From Fusobacterium mortiferum (GTDB lineage Bacteria; Fusobacteriota; Fusobacteriia; Fusobacteriales; Fusobacteriaceae): a stretch of DNA of 55,962 nt. The position numbers and the translations under genes are program-made. Positions 45,169 through 53,488 of this stretch are shown here, one piece after another. The stretch's first letter is position 1. Each line of letters begins with the position of its first letter. The stretch lies in contig NZ_JACSNP010000010.1 of the NCBI RefSeq assembly GCF_016900045.1, positions 1 through 55,962 of the forward strand, given 5' to 3'. The notes beneath the pieces were generated by a model. It worked only from the letters and a program-made list of their open reading frames with translations. It ran no database searches and was not told where the DNA came from.

Positions 45169-45984
45169 ATGCACGAAATTATCACAGAATTTTTCAACAA
45201 AACAATCGCTGTACTTCCTACAATTATTGTAAGAGGTATTATTGTAATCATCTTATTTTCACTATGGCCAAAGCTTGTAAGTGTAATTATTACATCTTAT
45301 AAAAAAGCTTTAAGAAAAAGAAATGTAGATCCATTATTAGAGAGTTTCACTAGCTCTATGCTAAAAACTTTAATGTATGTTATTCTATTTTTCTTAATAA
45401 TCGGGATAGCTGGAGTAAAAGCAACTTCTCTATTAACAGTTCTTGGTACTGCTGGATTAGCTGTTGGTTTAGCACTACAAGGAAGTTTATCTAACCTTGC
45501 TGGAGGATTATTAATACTATTCTTCAAACCTTTCACTAAGGGAGAATATATTGTAGCAAGCAGTGGTGTAGAAGGAACTGTTGACAAGATACAAATACTT
45601 TATACTATTTTAACTACTACAGATAATAGAGTTATCATTATTCCTAATAGCCAATTAGCTAACAACGCTATTACAAATGTTTCTAGAAACCCAATCAGAA
45701 GATTAGATATGGTTTTCTCTGTTTCTTATGATACTCCTACAGAAAAAGTAAAAGAGATTTTAAATAGAATTGCTAATGCTCATCCTTCTGTATTAAAAGA
45801 TAAACCTTTTAATATTAGAATGAGTGTTCAAAATGCTAGTTCTCTTGATTTCATCTGCAGAGTATGGGTTAATAAAGAGGATTATTGGACTACAAAATTT
45901 GACTTTAATGAAATAGTTAAAGCTGAATTTGATGCAAATAATATCGAAATCCCATATCAAAAAATCGATATTTACAGAAAATAA
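45169..45984 (+). CDS. mscS: Small-conductance mechanosensitive channel (MscS family)
   Basis: A 271-residue channel with three transmembrane helices. TM3 contains the Gly/Ala-rich pore LLTVLGTAGLAVGLALQGSLSNLAGGLLILFF (about 88-120), followed by the beta domain KGEYIVASSGVEGTVDKI and the PNSQLANNAITNVSRNPIRRLD block. It opens under membrane tension to release solutes on hypo-osmotic shock. Length matches E. coli MscS (286). It is a single gene after AAAGGAG. Confidence 0.93.
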   Translation: MHEIITEFFNKTIAVLPTIIVRGIIVIILFSLWPKLVSVIITSYKKALRKRNVDPLLESFTSSMLKTLMYVILFFLIIGIAGVKATSLLTVLGTAGLAVGLALQGSLSNLAGGLLILFFKPFTKGEYIVASSGVEGTVDKIQILYTILTTTDNRVIIIPNSQLANNAITNVSRNPIRRLDMVFSVSYDTPTEKVKEILNRIANAHPSVLKDKPFNIRMSVQNASSLDFICRVWVNKEDYWTTKFDFNEIVKAEFDANNIEIPYQKIDIYRK

Positions 45985-46033
45985 ACTTTTTGTAGTCAAC
46001 TGTGTTAAAAATCACGTTTTATTAAAATTTTAC

Positions 46034-46063
46034 TGTACATTTTCCAAAGTTTTGTGCTATAAT
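46034..46063 (+). promoter_or_regulatory. guaB promoter
   Basis: TGTACA (46034-46039), 18-base spacer, TATAAT (46058-46063) preceded by TGC (extended -10). No purine riboswitch is recognisable in the roughly 70-base leader. Confidence 0.6.
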
Positions 46064-46141
46064 ATCTAAAATCTAAAAAATATTTATAAATTTTAGTTCA
46101 TTATTAAATTAAATAATTATGTATTTTAAAAGGAGTTGCAA

Positions 46142-47596
46142 ATGAACGGAAAAATAGTAAAAGAGGCTATCACATTTGATGATGTATTATTAATCCCAGC
46201 AAAATCAGAGGTATTACCACATGAAGTAAGTCTTAAAACAAGACTGACAAAAGATATCACACTGAATGTACCTATACTGAGTGCTGCTATGGATACTGTT
46301 ACTGAATCAGATTTAGCTATTGCTCTAGCTAGACAAGGTGGTATAGGATTTATACATAAGAATATGAGTATTGAAGATCAAGCTGCTGAAGTTGATAGAG
46401 TAAAAAGAATAGAAAGTGGTATGATTAGAAACCCTGTTACTCTTACTGCTGATTGTACAGTTGGAGATGCAGAGGACTTAATGAGAAAATATAAAATTTC
46501 TGGTCTTCCTGTTATTGAAGAGGATGGTAAACTTATCGGAATAGTTACTAATAGAGATATAAAATATCACAAAGATATGGCTCAATTAGTTGGAGAAATT
46601 ATGACTAAAGATAACTTAGTTACTGCTCCTGTTGGAACTACTTTAGATGAAGCAAAAGAGATTCTATTAGCTAATAGAATAGAAAAATTACCTATCACAG
46701 ATGACAAGGGATACTTAAAAGGATTAATTACAATAAAAGATATAGATAACTTAGCTGAATATCCAAATGCATGTAAAGATGCTCATGGAACATTAAGAGT
46801 AGGTGCTGCTGTTGGTATTGGTGCTGATACTCTTGATAGAGTTGCTGCTCTTGTAAAAGCTGGAGTTGATATCATAACTGTTGACTCTGCTCATGGACAT
46901 TCAGCTGGTGTAATAAATAAAATTAGAGAGATTAGAGAAGCTTTTCCAAACCTAAACTTAATAGGTGGAAATATTGTTACTGCTGAGGCTGCTCTTGATT
47001 TAATCAATGCTGGAGTAGATGCTGTAAAAGTTGGTATTGGACCTGGATCTATCTGTACAACAAGAGTTGTTGCAGGGGTTGGAGTTCCTCAGCTTACTGC
47101 TGTAAATGATGTGTTCCAAGTATGTAAAGATAGAGGAATTGGAGTTATTGCCGATGGTGGTATCAAACTATCTGGAGATATAGTGAAAGCTCTTGCTGCT
47201 GGTGCAGACTGTGTTATGTTAGGAGGATTACTAGCTGGTACTACAGAAGCTCCTGGAGAAGAGATTATTCTTGAAGGTAAGAGATTTAAAAGCTATGTTG
47301 GAATGGGATCAATAGCTGCTATGAAAAGAGGATCTAAAGATAGATATTTCCAAAATGATGCTCAAAAATTAGTTCCAGAAGGAATTGAAGGGCGTATAGC
47401 TTACAAAGGAAACTTAAGAGATGTTGTATTCCAATTATGTGGTGGAATTAGAGCTGGTATGGGATATTGTGGAACTCCTACAATAGAAGATCTAAAAATA
47501 AATGGTAAATTTATAAAAATCACTGGTGCTGGACTAAAAGAGAGCCACCCACATGATATTACAATAACTAAAGAAGCTCCTAACTATTCTAAATAA
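46142..47596 (+). CDS. guaB: Inosine-5'-monophosphate dehydrogenase GuaB
   Basis: A 484-residue IMPDH, the NAD-dependent committed step to GMP. The N-terminal ITFDDVLLIPAKSEVLP opens the barrel. Two CBS domains are inserted at about 90-205, and the catalytic loop GPGSICTTRVVAGVGVPQ has Cys near 305. GMGSIAAMKRGSKDRYFQ is the flap region. ATG 46142 lies 6 bases after AAGGAG; an in-frame TTG at 46136 overlaps that site and was rejected. Confidence 0.97.
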   Translation: MNGKIVKEAITFDDVLLIPAKSEVLPHEVSLKTRLTKDITLNVPILSAAMDTVTESDLAIALARQGGIGFIHKNMSIEDQAAEVDRVKRIESGMIRNPVTLTADCTVGDAEDLMRKYKISGLPVIEEDGKLIGIVTNRDIKYHKDMAQLVGEIMTKDNLVTAPVGTTLDEAKEILLANRIEKLPITDDKGYLKGLITIKDIDNLAEYPNACKDAHGTLRVGAAVGIGADTLDRVAALVKAGVDIITVDSAHGHSAGVINKIREIREAFPNLNLIGGNIVTAEAALDLINAGVDAVKVGIGPGSICTTRVVAGVGVPQLTAVNDVFQVCKDRGIGVIADGGIKLSGDIVKALAAGADCVMLGGLLAGTTEAPGEEIILEGKRFKSYVGMGSIAAMKRGSKDRYFQNDAQKLVPEGIEGRIAYKGNLRDVVFQLCGGIRAGMGYCGTPTIEDLKINGKFIKITGAGLKESHPHDITITKEAPNYSK

Positions 47597-47625
47597 AATA
47601 TTGTATTATTACAACTTAATAGAAG

Positions 47626-47657
47626 AAAGCTCAAGAGTAGCCGCTCTTGAGCTTTTT
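47626..47657. terminator. Terminator between guaB and the dehydrogenase gene
   Basis: AAAGCTCAAGAG pairs with CTCTTGAGCTTT over a 6-base loop. It lies between convergent genes; the T run favours guaB. Confidence 0.88.
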
Positions 47658-47668
47658 ACATATTTAAC

Positions 47669-48649
47669 CTATTTTATTAAATTATTTTTAGAATTCCCTG
47701 ATAAGAAATACTCATTCAGACAAGTCAAAGCTGACTCAACCATATCTGATACTGCTTGATCTGTATAAAATGCTTGATGTGATGTTATCATAACATTTTC
47801 CATATTTAATAATTCTTTTAATTGTGGATGCTCAAATCCAATGTTGCTACAATCTTTATGAAGTATTCCTACCTCTTTTTCTAAAGTATCTAAAGCTACT
47901 CCAGCTACTTTTTTACTTTTTAAACCTGCAATTAAATCTTCTAAATTAACTAGCTCTCCTCTTGCTGAATTTATTATTAAAACATCATTTTTCATTTTAG
48001 CTATTGTTTCTTTATTTATTAGATGATGATTTTCTGGTGTAAGTGGAGTATGTAAAGAGATCACATCCGATTGAGCAAATAGCTCTTCTAAAGAAACATA
48101 CTCGATCTCATCAGAACTTGGGTACAGATCATAGGCTATAACTTTAGCTCCCATAGCTTTAAAGTGGTGAGCAACTATTCTTCCTATCTTTCCTGTTCCT
48201 ATAATTCCTATTGTCTGATTTCTTAATTCTCTTCCTATCAATCCACCTAAAGAAAAATTATATTTTTCCACTCTTTTTAAACTTTGAGGAATATTTCTCA
48301 ATAAAATAAAAGCTGACATAACTGCAAACTCTGCCACTGAATATGATGAGTAAGTTGAATTACTTACATATATTCCTAACTCCTTAGCAGCTTTTAAATC
48401 TATATTATTATATCCTGTACTTCTACTTGCTATATATTTTATCTTAAAAGAGTTTAGCTTCTCTAATACTTCCCTATTTACATTACAATTTCCTAAGAAA
48501 GTTACTCCATCATACCCCTTACATAACTCTACTGTTTCTGGAGTTAAACTCTTCTCTTCCAATTTAACTGAAAAATTAAACTCTTTTGAATATTTTTCAA
48601 AAGCTGATAACTCATCTTTTCTAACTGCAAAAGCTATTATTTTTTTCAT
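47669..48649 (-). CDS. D-2-hydroxyacid dehydrogenase (D-lactate dehydrogenase type)
   Basis: A 326-residue NAD-dependent dehydrogenase. Rossmann motif GIIGTGKIG near 150, catalytic Arg in INSARGELVN, Glu in the ALDTLEKE region and His in ITSHQAFYTDQA, the last typical of fermentative D-LDH. SRSTGYNNIDLKAAKELGI is also characteristic. It likely reduces pyruvate to D-lactate. It is a diverged paralogue of the gene at 23413-24399, here alone. Confidence 0.9.
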   Translation of the reverse strand: MKKIIAFAVRKDELSAFEKYSKEFNFSVKLEEKSLTPETVELCKGYDGVTFLGNCNVNREVLEKLNSFKIKYIASRSTGYNNIDLKAAKELGIYVSNSTYSSYSVAEFAVMSAFILLRNIPQSLKRVEKYNFSLGGLIGRELRNQTIGIIGTGKIGRIVAHHFKAMGAKVIAYDLYPSSDEIEYVSLEELFAQSDVISLHTPLTPENHHLINKETIAKMKNDVLIINSARGELVNLEDLIAGLKSKKVAGVALDTLEKEVGILHKDCSNIGFEHPQLKELLNMENVMITSHQAFYTDQAVSDMVESALTCLNEYFLSGNSKNNLIK

Positions 48650-48727
48650 TGATTTACTCCTCCATTTTAGTTTGTATTTCTTCCTTTGATTATATCATAA
48701 AACATAATTAAATTTTATATTCTAATC

Positions 48728-48762
48728 AAAAATAGTGAAGATTTTACTCTCCACTATTTTAT
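48728..48762 (-). terminator. Terminator after the AAA-ATPase-like gene
   Basis: Minus strand: AATAGTG pairs with CACTATT around a 14-base loop, then TTTTT. The stem includes the last bases of the gene's stop region. Confidence 0.65.
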
Positions 48763-50156
48763 CTATCATTATTTGATTTAGGAAGATAGTAACCATCTAA
48801 AGCATAAAAAAATCCAAGTAATAACATATGATATGGATTTTCATAATATTTTGTTATATCATGTGAACTCATTGTATATAAAACTAGTTCTTCTATGGAT
48901 TTATTTAACTGTTCTATGTTTTTATCTCTCAAAGCATCTCTTAATCTATCTACTTTATCATAATTCCCAAATACAATAGTTAGAAATTCATCCTTAAAGA
49001 AGTTCGTAATCTCCATATTAGGTATTCTTACCAAATATCTTCCATCATCTAATCTACCATTTATAGTTAGATAACCAGAGTATAACATAAGCTCCCATAC
49101 TTCACTTGCTGATAGATTATTTCCAAATCTTACATTTTCAGTTATTCTTACTGCTACCTCTTCTTGATTAAAAATTCTCTCAAGAGTTTTTAATCCCTCT
49201 TCTCCAGTATGTTCTAAAAGTTCTCTTATCATAAAATTAGAACTTGTATTTATCCAATATGATTTTAACTCTTTAAACTGTACAAAGTTTAATATACTCC
49301 AAGGGTTGTATATATCACTTTTCCCAAAACTATAACCATCATACCATTTCTTTACCTCTAACATTTCATAACCTATCTTATAATAATCAAGCATAGCTTT
49401 TACTTCATCTTCTACCAATCCGAAACTTTGACTATACTCATTATTTAAGATTGTATAGTTTGTAAAGTTATTTAAGTCAGAAAATATTCCTGCTTGAGCC
49501 ACTCTTATTATTCCAGTAAGTACTCCCATTTGTAAATTTGTATTAGATTTTAAAGCCCCTCCATAAAAAGCTTTAAAAAATTGTAGCATATCATTATAAT
49601 ACCCAAACTCATAGGCAGTTAGAAGTGGTGTATCATATTCATCTATCAATACAATTACTTTTTGACTATAATATTCATTTAGACATTTTATTAAGAATTT
49701 TAAAGAGTTACTATAGTCTTCCTCTTTTCTTTTCCAAATATTATCAAATATCTCAATATCTCTCTCACTTAAGTTTTCTCTCAAATACTTGTATTCATCA
49801 AACAAATCAGAGATTAAAGTTTTTAGTTGAGTATATGCAAAATCAAAAATATTACCTTTTATTTCTTTTAATGTAAGGAAAATCACTGGATATTTCCCTT
49901 GCTCTTCTATCAACGGAGAGTTTTCTATATATAAACCATTAAATAGCTTTCTGTTCTTATCTTTATTTTTTATATCAAAAAAATATTTAAGTGTAGACAT
50001 ATTAAGAGTCTTTCCAAATCTTCTAGGACGACAAAATAGTTTTATTTTAGCTCCGTCATTTAATATATCTTCTATAAATTTTGTTTTATCTACATAATAA
50101 TAATCTTGCTCTATAATTTCACTAAAATCTTCTACTGCAATAGGTATTTTTTTCAT
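48759..50156 (-). CDS. AAA-ATPase-like protein, missing the C-terminal PD-(D/E)XK domain
   Basis: A 465-residue member of the AAA-ATPase_like (PF09820-type) family. The opening IPIAVEDFSEIIEQDYYYVDKTKFI, Walker A-like region FCRPRRFGKTLNMSTL near 40-55 and Walker B VIVLIDEYDTPL are diagnostic. Family proteins usually run to 520-600 residues and end with a DUF1703 PD-(D/E)XK nuclease domain. This one stops at GYYLPKSNNDR, just where that domain normally begins, and a terminator follows at once. It may be a shortened functional form or a decayed gene. Such genes are often multicopy in anaerobes. Confidence 0.85.
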   Translation of the reverse strand: MKKIPIAVEDFSEIIEQDYYYVDKTKFIEDILNDGAKIKLFCRPRRFGKTLNMSTLKYFFDIKNKDKNRKLFNGLYIENSPLIEEQGKYPVIFLTLKEIKGNIFDFAYTQLKTLISDLFDEYKYLRENLSERDIEIFDNIWKRKEEDYSNSLKFLIKCLNEYYSQKVIVLIDEYDTPLLTAYEFGYYNDMLQFFKAFYGGALKSNTNLQMGVLTGIIRVAQAGIFSDLNNFTNYTILNNEYSQSFGLVEDEVKAMLDYYKIGYEMLEVKKWYDGYSFGKSDIYNPWSILNFVQFKELKSYWINTSSNFMIRELLEHTGEEGLKTLERIFNQEEVAVRITENVRFGNNLSASEVWELMLYSGYLTINGRLDDGRYLVRIPNMEITNFFKDEFLTIVFGNYDKVDRLRDALRDKNIEQLNKSIEELVLYTMSSHDITKYYENPYHMLLLGFFYALDGYYLPKSNNDR

Positions 50157-50231
50157 AGCTATATTACTCTCCTTTCCTTAAGATATATAATATCTATTAT
50201 ACCATACGCTTAAGAAAATATCTAATATATA

Positions 50232-50258
50232 GAAAAAAAGCCCCAAAAATTGGGGCTT
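50232..50258 (-). terminator. Terminator after rpmA
   Basis: Minus strand: AAGCCCCAA pairs with TTGGGGCTT, followed by TTTTTTCT. It ends the rplU-prp-rpmA operon. Confidence 0.9.
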
Positions 50259-50280
50259 CTATACTTCCTGATTAACTCAA

Positions 50281-50565
50281 CTATTTTGAAGCGTATATAG
50301 ATACTTGCTTCTTGTCTTTTCCTAATCTTTCGAATTTTACATATCCATCGATTAGAGCAAATAGAGTGTGGTCTTTACCCATTCCCATGTTGTTTCCTGG
50401 GTGGAAAGCTGTTCCTCTTTGTCTTACTATGATGTTTCCAGCTTTTACAACTTCTCCATCATATTTTTTTACTCCAAGATATTTAGGATTTGAATCTCTT
50501 CCGTTTTTAACAGAACCTTGTCCTTTTTTGTGTGCAAATAATTGTATATTTAAAGTAAATTGCAT
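50281..50565 (-). CDS. rpmA: 50S ribosomal protein L27 with cleavable N-terminal extension
   Basis: A 94-residue L27. The first ten residues [10 protein letters not shown] form the extension known from Firmicutes and Fusobacteria; cleavage between Phe 10 and Ala 11 ([10 protein letters not shown]) by Prp exposes the N-terminus that reaches the peptidyl transferase centre. [18 protein letters not shown] and [17 protein letters not shown] are conserved L27 blocks. AAGGAGG precedes the ATG. The protease gene is immediately upstream. Confidence 0.97.
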   Translation of the reverse strand: MQFTLNIQLFAHKKGQGSVKNGRDSNPKYLGVKKYDGEVVKAGNIIVRQRGTAFHPGNNMGMGKDHTLFALIDGYVKFERLGKDKKQVSIYASK

Positions 50566-50901
50566 CTATTTTTCCTCCTTCTCAACAAGCTTTATATTTT
50601 TAGGATAATCCCTTGATAAACTTCTTATCATTAATACCATGCTTTCTAATAAAGTGTCTAGCTCTTTCTCTTTTCCTTTATTGTCCATACCTCTCATGTC
50701 TACACTTAAGTATCCATCAGAGTCTATTTCAAACTTAGGATAGATATCTAACACATCTTGCATTCCACCTAAAGGCAGCTGTAATGCCATAGATAGTGCA
50801 GCACAAACTATATCTTCTCCATATTCAGCATAGCCTGAATGTCCAGTAGCCTTGTATTTTACAATTCTACCTTGTTTTCTATAAATCTCTACTTTTGTCA
50901 T
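50566..50901 (-). CDS. prp: Ribosomal-processing cysteine protease Prp
   Basis: A 111-residue cysteine protease. GHSGYAEYGEDIVCAALS holds the catalytic His 21 and Cys 33 (H-x11-C arrangement). It removes the N-terminal extension of L27, encoded by the next gene. The rplU-prp-rpmA order is classic. Start chosen at ATG 50901; a TTG two codons earlier is possible, and no clear ribosome site is seen, suggesting coupling to rplU. Confidence 0.93.
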   Translation of the reverse strand: MTKVEIYRKQGRIVKYKATGHSGYAEYGEDIVCAALSMALQLPLGGMQDVLDIYPKFEIDSDGYLSVDMRGMDNKGKEKELDTLLESMVLMIRSLSRDYPKNIKLVEKEEK

Positions 50902-50921
50902 TGACAATCTAATTTAGACAA

Positions 50922-51233
50922 TTAAGCGTTTATTGAAGTAACTTTAATTTCAGTAAATTGTTGTCTGTGACCTTTTTTTCTGTGGTATCCTGTTTTTGGC
51001 TTGTATTTGAAGTTAACTACTTTAGCTCCTTTACCTTGAGCAACAACTTCTGCAACTACTTTAGCTCCTTCTACTACAGGAGTTCCAACTTTTACAGTTT
51101 CTCCATTAGCTACTAAAAGAACTTCAGTTAATTCTACAGTTGTGTTAACTTCAGCATTTAATTTCTCTACTCTTAATACGTCACCTTCTGTAACTTTGTA
51201 TTGTTTACCACCAGTTTTTATAACTGCGTACAT
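50922..51233 (-). CDS. rplU: 50S ribosomal protein L21
   Basis: A 103-residue L21. [42 protein letters not shown] and the basic end [26 protein letters not shown] are canonical. GGAGGTG precedes the ATG. It is the first gene of the rplU-prp-rpmA operon. Confidence 0.98.
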   Translation of the reverse strand: MYAVIKTGGKQYKVTEGDVLRVEKLNAEVNTTVELTEVLLVANGETVKVGTPVVEGAKVVAEVVAQGKGAKVVNFKYKPKTGYHRKKGHRQQFTEIKVTSINA

Positions 51234-51338
51234 TCTAACACCTCCAAAAGTATTAACAATCGCTGAATAGGGTTGCTGATGACCTTATTTCATGCGTAAT
51301 CTAGATGAGATTATATCATATAATTTAAGTATTGTCAA
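51234..51338 (-). promoter_or_regulatory. rplU promoter (consensus) and structured leader
   Basis: Minus strand: TTGACA (51333-51338), exactly 17 bases, TATAAT (51310-51315): a perfect sigma-70 consensus. The roughly 70-base leader has an AATAAGG/CCCTATT stem (one mismatch) and may be an L21-type autogenous leader. Confidence 0.75.
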
Positions 51339-51391
51339 GACTTCTCAAGTTTTTTTAAAAGAATTTTTGATAATTATTTTAAAGAAAAGTA

Positions 51392-51420
51392 TTGATTTTT
51401 TTGAAAAAAAAATGTATTAT
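51392..51420 (+). promoter_or_regulatory. tcdA promoter
   Basis: TTGATT (51392-51397), 17-base spacer, TATTAT (51415-51420). It probably drives tcdA and the flavodoxin gene. Confidence 0.5.
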
Positions 51421-51450
51421 TTACCTATCTAGTAAATAATTATGAGGTTG

Positions 51451-52164
51451 ATGAATTTTATGATATTTCAAAGAACTGAACTTTTAATAGGAAATGAAAA
51501 TTTAGCTAAACTTAAAAACTCTCACGTAATAGTTTTTGGTATAGGAGGCGTAGGAGGATTTGCCACAGAAGCTCTTGTAAGAGCTGGTGTAGGTGAGATC
51601 TCTATTGTAGATTTTGACAGTGTTGATATCACCAATCTGAATAGACAGATTATTTCTCTTCAAAGTACAGTAGGCAAACTTAAAACCTCTGTAATGAAAG
51701 AGAGACTGCTCAATATTAATCCAGAATTGATAGTTCATGAGTATCCTATTAAATTTTCAAAAGAAAATATTGATACTTTTTTTAAAGACAAAAATTATTC
51801 ATATATAGTTGATGCTATTGACTTAGTAACATGTAAATTAGATCTAATCTCTATTGCAAAGGAAAGAAATATTCCTATCATATCATCTATGGGAACTGGA
51901 AATAAATTAAATCCTACTATGTTAGAGGTCAGTGATATAAATAAAACCTCTGTTTGTCCTTTAGCTCGTGTTATGAGAAAGGAGCTAAAAAATAGAGGAA
52001 TAAAAAAATTAAAAGTTGTTTATTCTAAAGAGGAGCCTAGAAAACCTCAAAATTTAAGTGGAAGTAGAGAGAAAAAAGTCAATGTAGGAAGTATCTCATT
52101 TGTTCCATCAACTGCTGGACTTATAATAGCTAGTGAAATAATTAAGGATATTTGTAATTTATAG
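51451..52164 (+). CDS. tcdA: tRNA threonylcarbamoyladenosine dehydratase TcdA (YgdL family)
   Basis: A roughly 237-residue E1/ThiF-superfamily protein. VFGIGGVGGFATEALVRAGVG is the ATP-binding motif, followed by DFDSVDITNLNRQ and GKLKTSVMKERL. The conserved block TSVCPLARVMRKELKNRGI and GSISFVPSTAGLIIASEIIK match TcdA, which cyclises t6A to ct6A at tRNA position 37. Three ATGs (51442, 51451, 51460) are possible; GAGG at 51444-51447 leaves the choice between the last two open. Flavodoxin follows 11 bases later. Confidence 0.92.
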   Translation: MNFMIFQRTELLIGNENLAKLKNSHVIVFGIGGVGGFATEALVRAGVGEISIVDFDSVDITNLNRQIISLQSTVGKLKTSVMKERLLNINPELIVHEYPIKFSKENIDTFFKDKNYSYIVDAIDLVTCKLDLISIAKERNIPIISSMGTGNKLNPTMLEVSDINKTSVCPLARVMRKELKNRGIKKLKVVYSKEEPRKPQNLSGSREKKVNVGSISFVPSTAGLIIASEIIKDICNL

Positions 52165-52175
52165 GAGGAAATATT

Positions 52176-52679
52176 GTGAAAAAAATAGGAGTGTTTTATG
52201 GTACTACTTCAGGAACTACTGCTGGAGTTGTTGATGAATTAGAATTTTATTTAAGAAAAGATGACTACGAGATACATAATGTAGCTGATGGAATATCTTC
52301 TCTTTCTGAATATGATAATCTAATACTTATTACACCTACTTATGGTGTTGGAGAGCTACAAGCCGACTGGGAAAATGTATATGATGAGTTTTGTAAAATC
52401 GATTTTTCTGGAAAGGTTGTTGGACTTATCGGACTGGGAAATCAATATGCTTTTGGTGAATCATTTGTGGGAGGAATCAAAGTTCTTTATGATGTAGTAA
52501 TCAATAATGGTGGAAAAGTTGTTGGATTTACATCAACTGAAGGATACCACTATGAAGAATCTGAAGCTGTAATTGGAGACCAATTTGTTGGACTTGCTAT
52601 CGATGAAGGAAATCAAGGGGATTATACACCTGAAAAGATTGAAAACTGGGTAGCTGAAATTAAGCCTGAGTTTAACTAA
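52176..52679 (+). CDS. fldA: Flavodoxin
   Basis: A 167-residue flavodoxin. The FMN phosphate loop is GTTSGTTAGV near 9-18, and TPTYGVGELQADWEN forms the 50s loop; GLGNQYAFGESFVGG forms the 90s loop. The insertion before the last strand fits the long-chain type. It starts at GTG after AGGAGG. It carries single electrons in low-iron or fermentative metabolism and is co-transcribed with tcdA. Confidence 0.94.
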   Translation: MKKIGVFYGTTSGTTAGVVDELEFYLRKDDYEIHNVADGISSLSEYDNLILITPTYGVGELQADWENVYDEFCKIDFSGKVVGLIGLGNQYAFGESFVGGIKVLYDVVINNGGKVVGFTSTEGYHYEESEAVIGDQFVGLAIDEGNQGDYTPEKIENWVAEIKPEFN

Positions 52680-52719
52680 AATTTCTCTAAATTTTCTATT
52701 AAATTTCTAAAAAAAATAG

Positions 52720-52725
52720 TATAAT
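52720..52725 (+). promoter_or_regulatory. -10 box upstream of the MORN2 gene
   Basis: A consensus TATAAT about 42 bases before the GTG start. The -35 element is unclear. Confidence 0.4.
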
Positions 52726-52766
52726 CTAATAGTATATTTTTCGAAAGAGATTTAAAGGAGAAAAAA

Positions 52767-53477
52767 GTGAAAAAAATAGTTTCATTTATACTTGCTGTTA
52801 CAATTTGTACATCTATCTTAGGGGCTGAATTTAAAGAGATAACTCCTCTTGAACAACCTCAAATTGAAACTGCTGTTCAAAATGTAGTTCAACCAGAAGA
52901 GAAAAAAGTAGAGGAACAACCTGAAAATAAAGAATCAGTTATAGTTGAGGAACCTAAGGAAAGAATTGAGGATTTAGGAATAAAAAGAAAATCTACAAAT
53001 GGCTTAGTTTATGCTGGTAAAGAGGAGACTCCATATACTGGGAAATTTGCTCTTTTTTTAGGAGATATCATTGAATATACTGAAACTTATGTAGATGGTA
53101 TCCTGAATGGGCATAAAACTTGGTACTCTTATGATGGAAAAGTTGTATTAGAAGAGACATACAAAAATAATAAAATTGATGGGGAGCAAAAAGCTTACTA
53201 TGGAAATGGAAATATTAAATCTATTGTAGATTATAAAAATGGTATCATAGTTAAGATTGCTGCCTATGCTAAAGATGGAACTCTTCTACATCAAAGTGAC
53301 TTAAGCAAAGGAAGTGGACTCTGGAAATATTACTGGGAAAATGGTAATGTTCTAGAAGAGGGAAATTATAAAAATTGGAAAAAAGATGGTAAATGGGTAA
53401 AGTATCGTGAAAACGGTGAGGTTGATGTCACTACTATCTATAAGAATGGAAGATTAGTTCAACAAATATGGGGGTAA
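52767..53477 (+). CDS. Secreted MORN2/YwqK-type repeat protein
   Basis: A 236-residue exported protein. It has a signal peptide (about 1-19, ending SILGA), a Pro/Glu/Val-rich linker (about 28-70), then at least four MORN2-like repeats: GHKTWYSYDGKVVLEETYKN, GEQKAYYGNGNIKSIVDYKN, GLWKYYWENGNVLEEGNYKN and GKWVKYRENGEVDVTTIYKN. It starts at GTG after AAAGGAG. MORN2 proteins are expanded in host-invading Fusobacterium, but the function of this one is unknown. It is convergent with the deacetylase gene. Confidence 0.88.
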   Translation: MKKIVSFILAVTICTSILGAEFKEITPLEQPQIETAVQNVVQPEEKKVEEQPENKESVIVEEPKERIEDLGIKRKSTNGLVYAGKEETPYTGKFALFLGDIIEYTETYVDGILNGHKTWYSYDGKVVLEETYKNNKIDGEQKAYYGNGNIKSIVDYKNGIIVKIAAYAKDGTLLHQSDLSKGSGLWKYYWENGNVLEEGNYKNWKKDGKWVKYRENGEVDVTTIYKNGRLVQQIWG

Positions 53478-53488
53478 ATCACCCCCAT
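53468..53488. terminator. Hairpin between the MORN2 and deacetylase genes
   Basis: ATGGGGGT and ACCCCCAT pair around AAATC. It includes the MORN2 stop codon and abuts the deacetylase stop. Flanking T/A runs are short, so termination strength is uncertain. Confidence 0.6.

Noticed and set aside
45985-46141. Purine riboswitch before guaB
   Set aside because: The leader after the promoter is only about 70 bases and lacks the three-way-junction core sequences.
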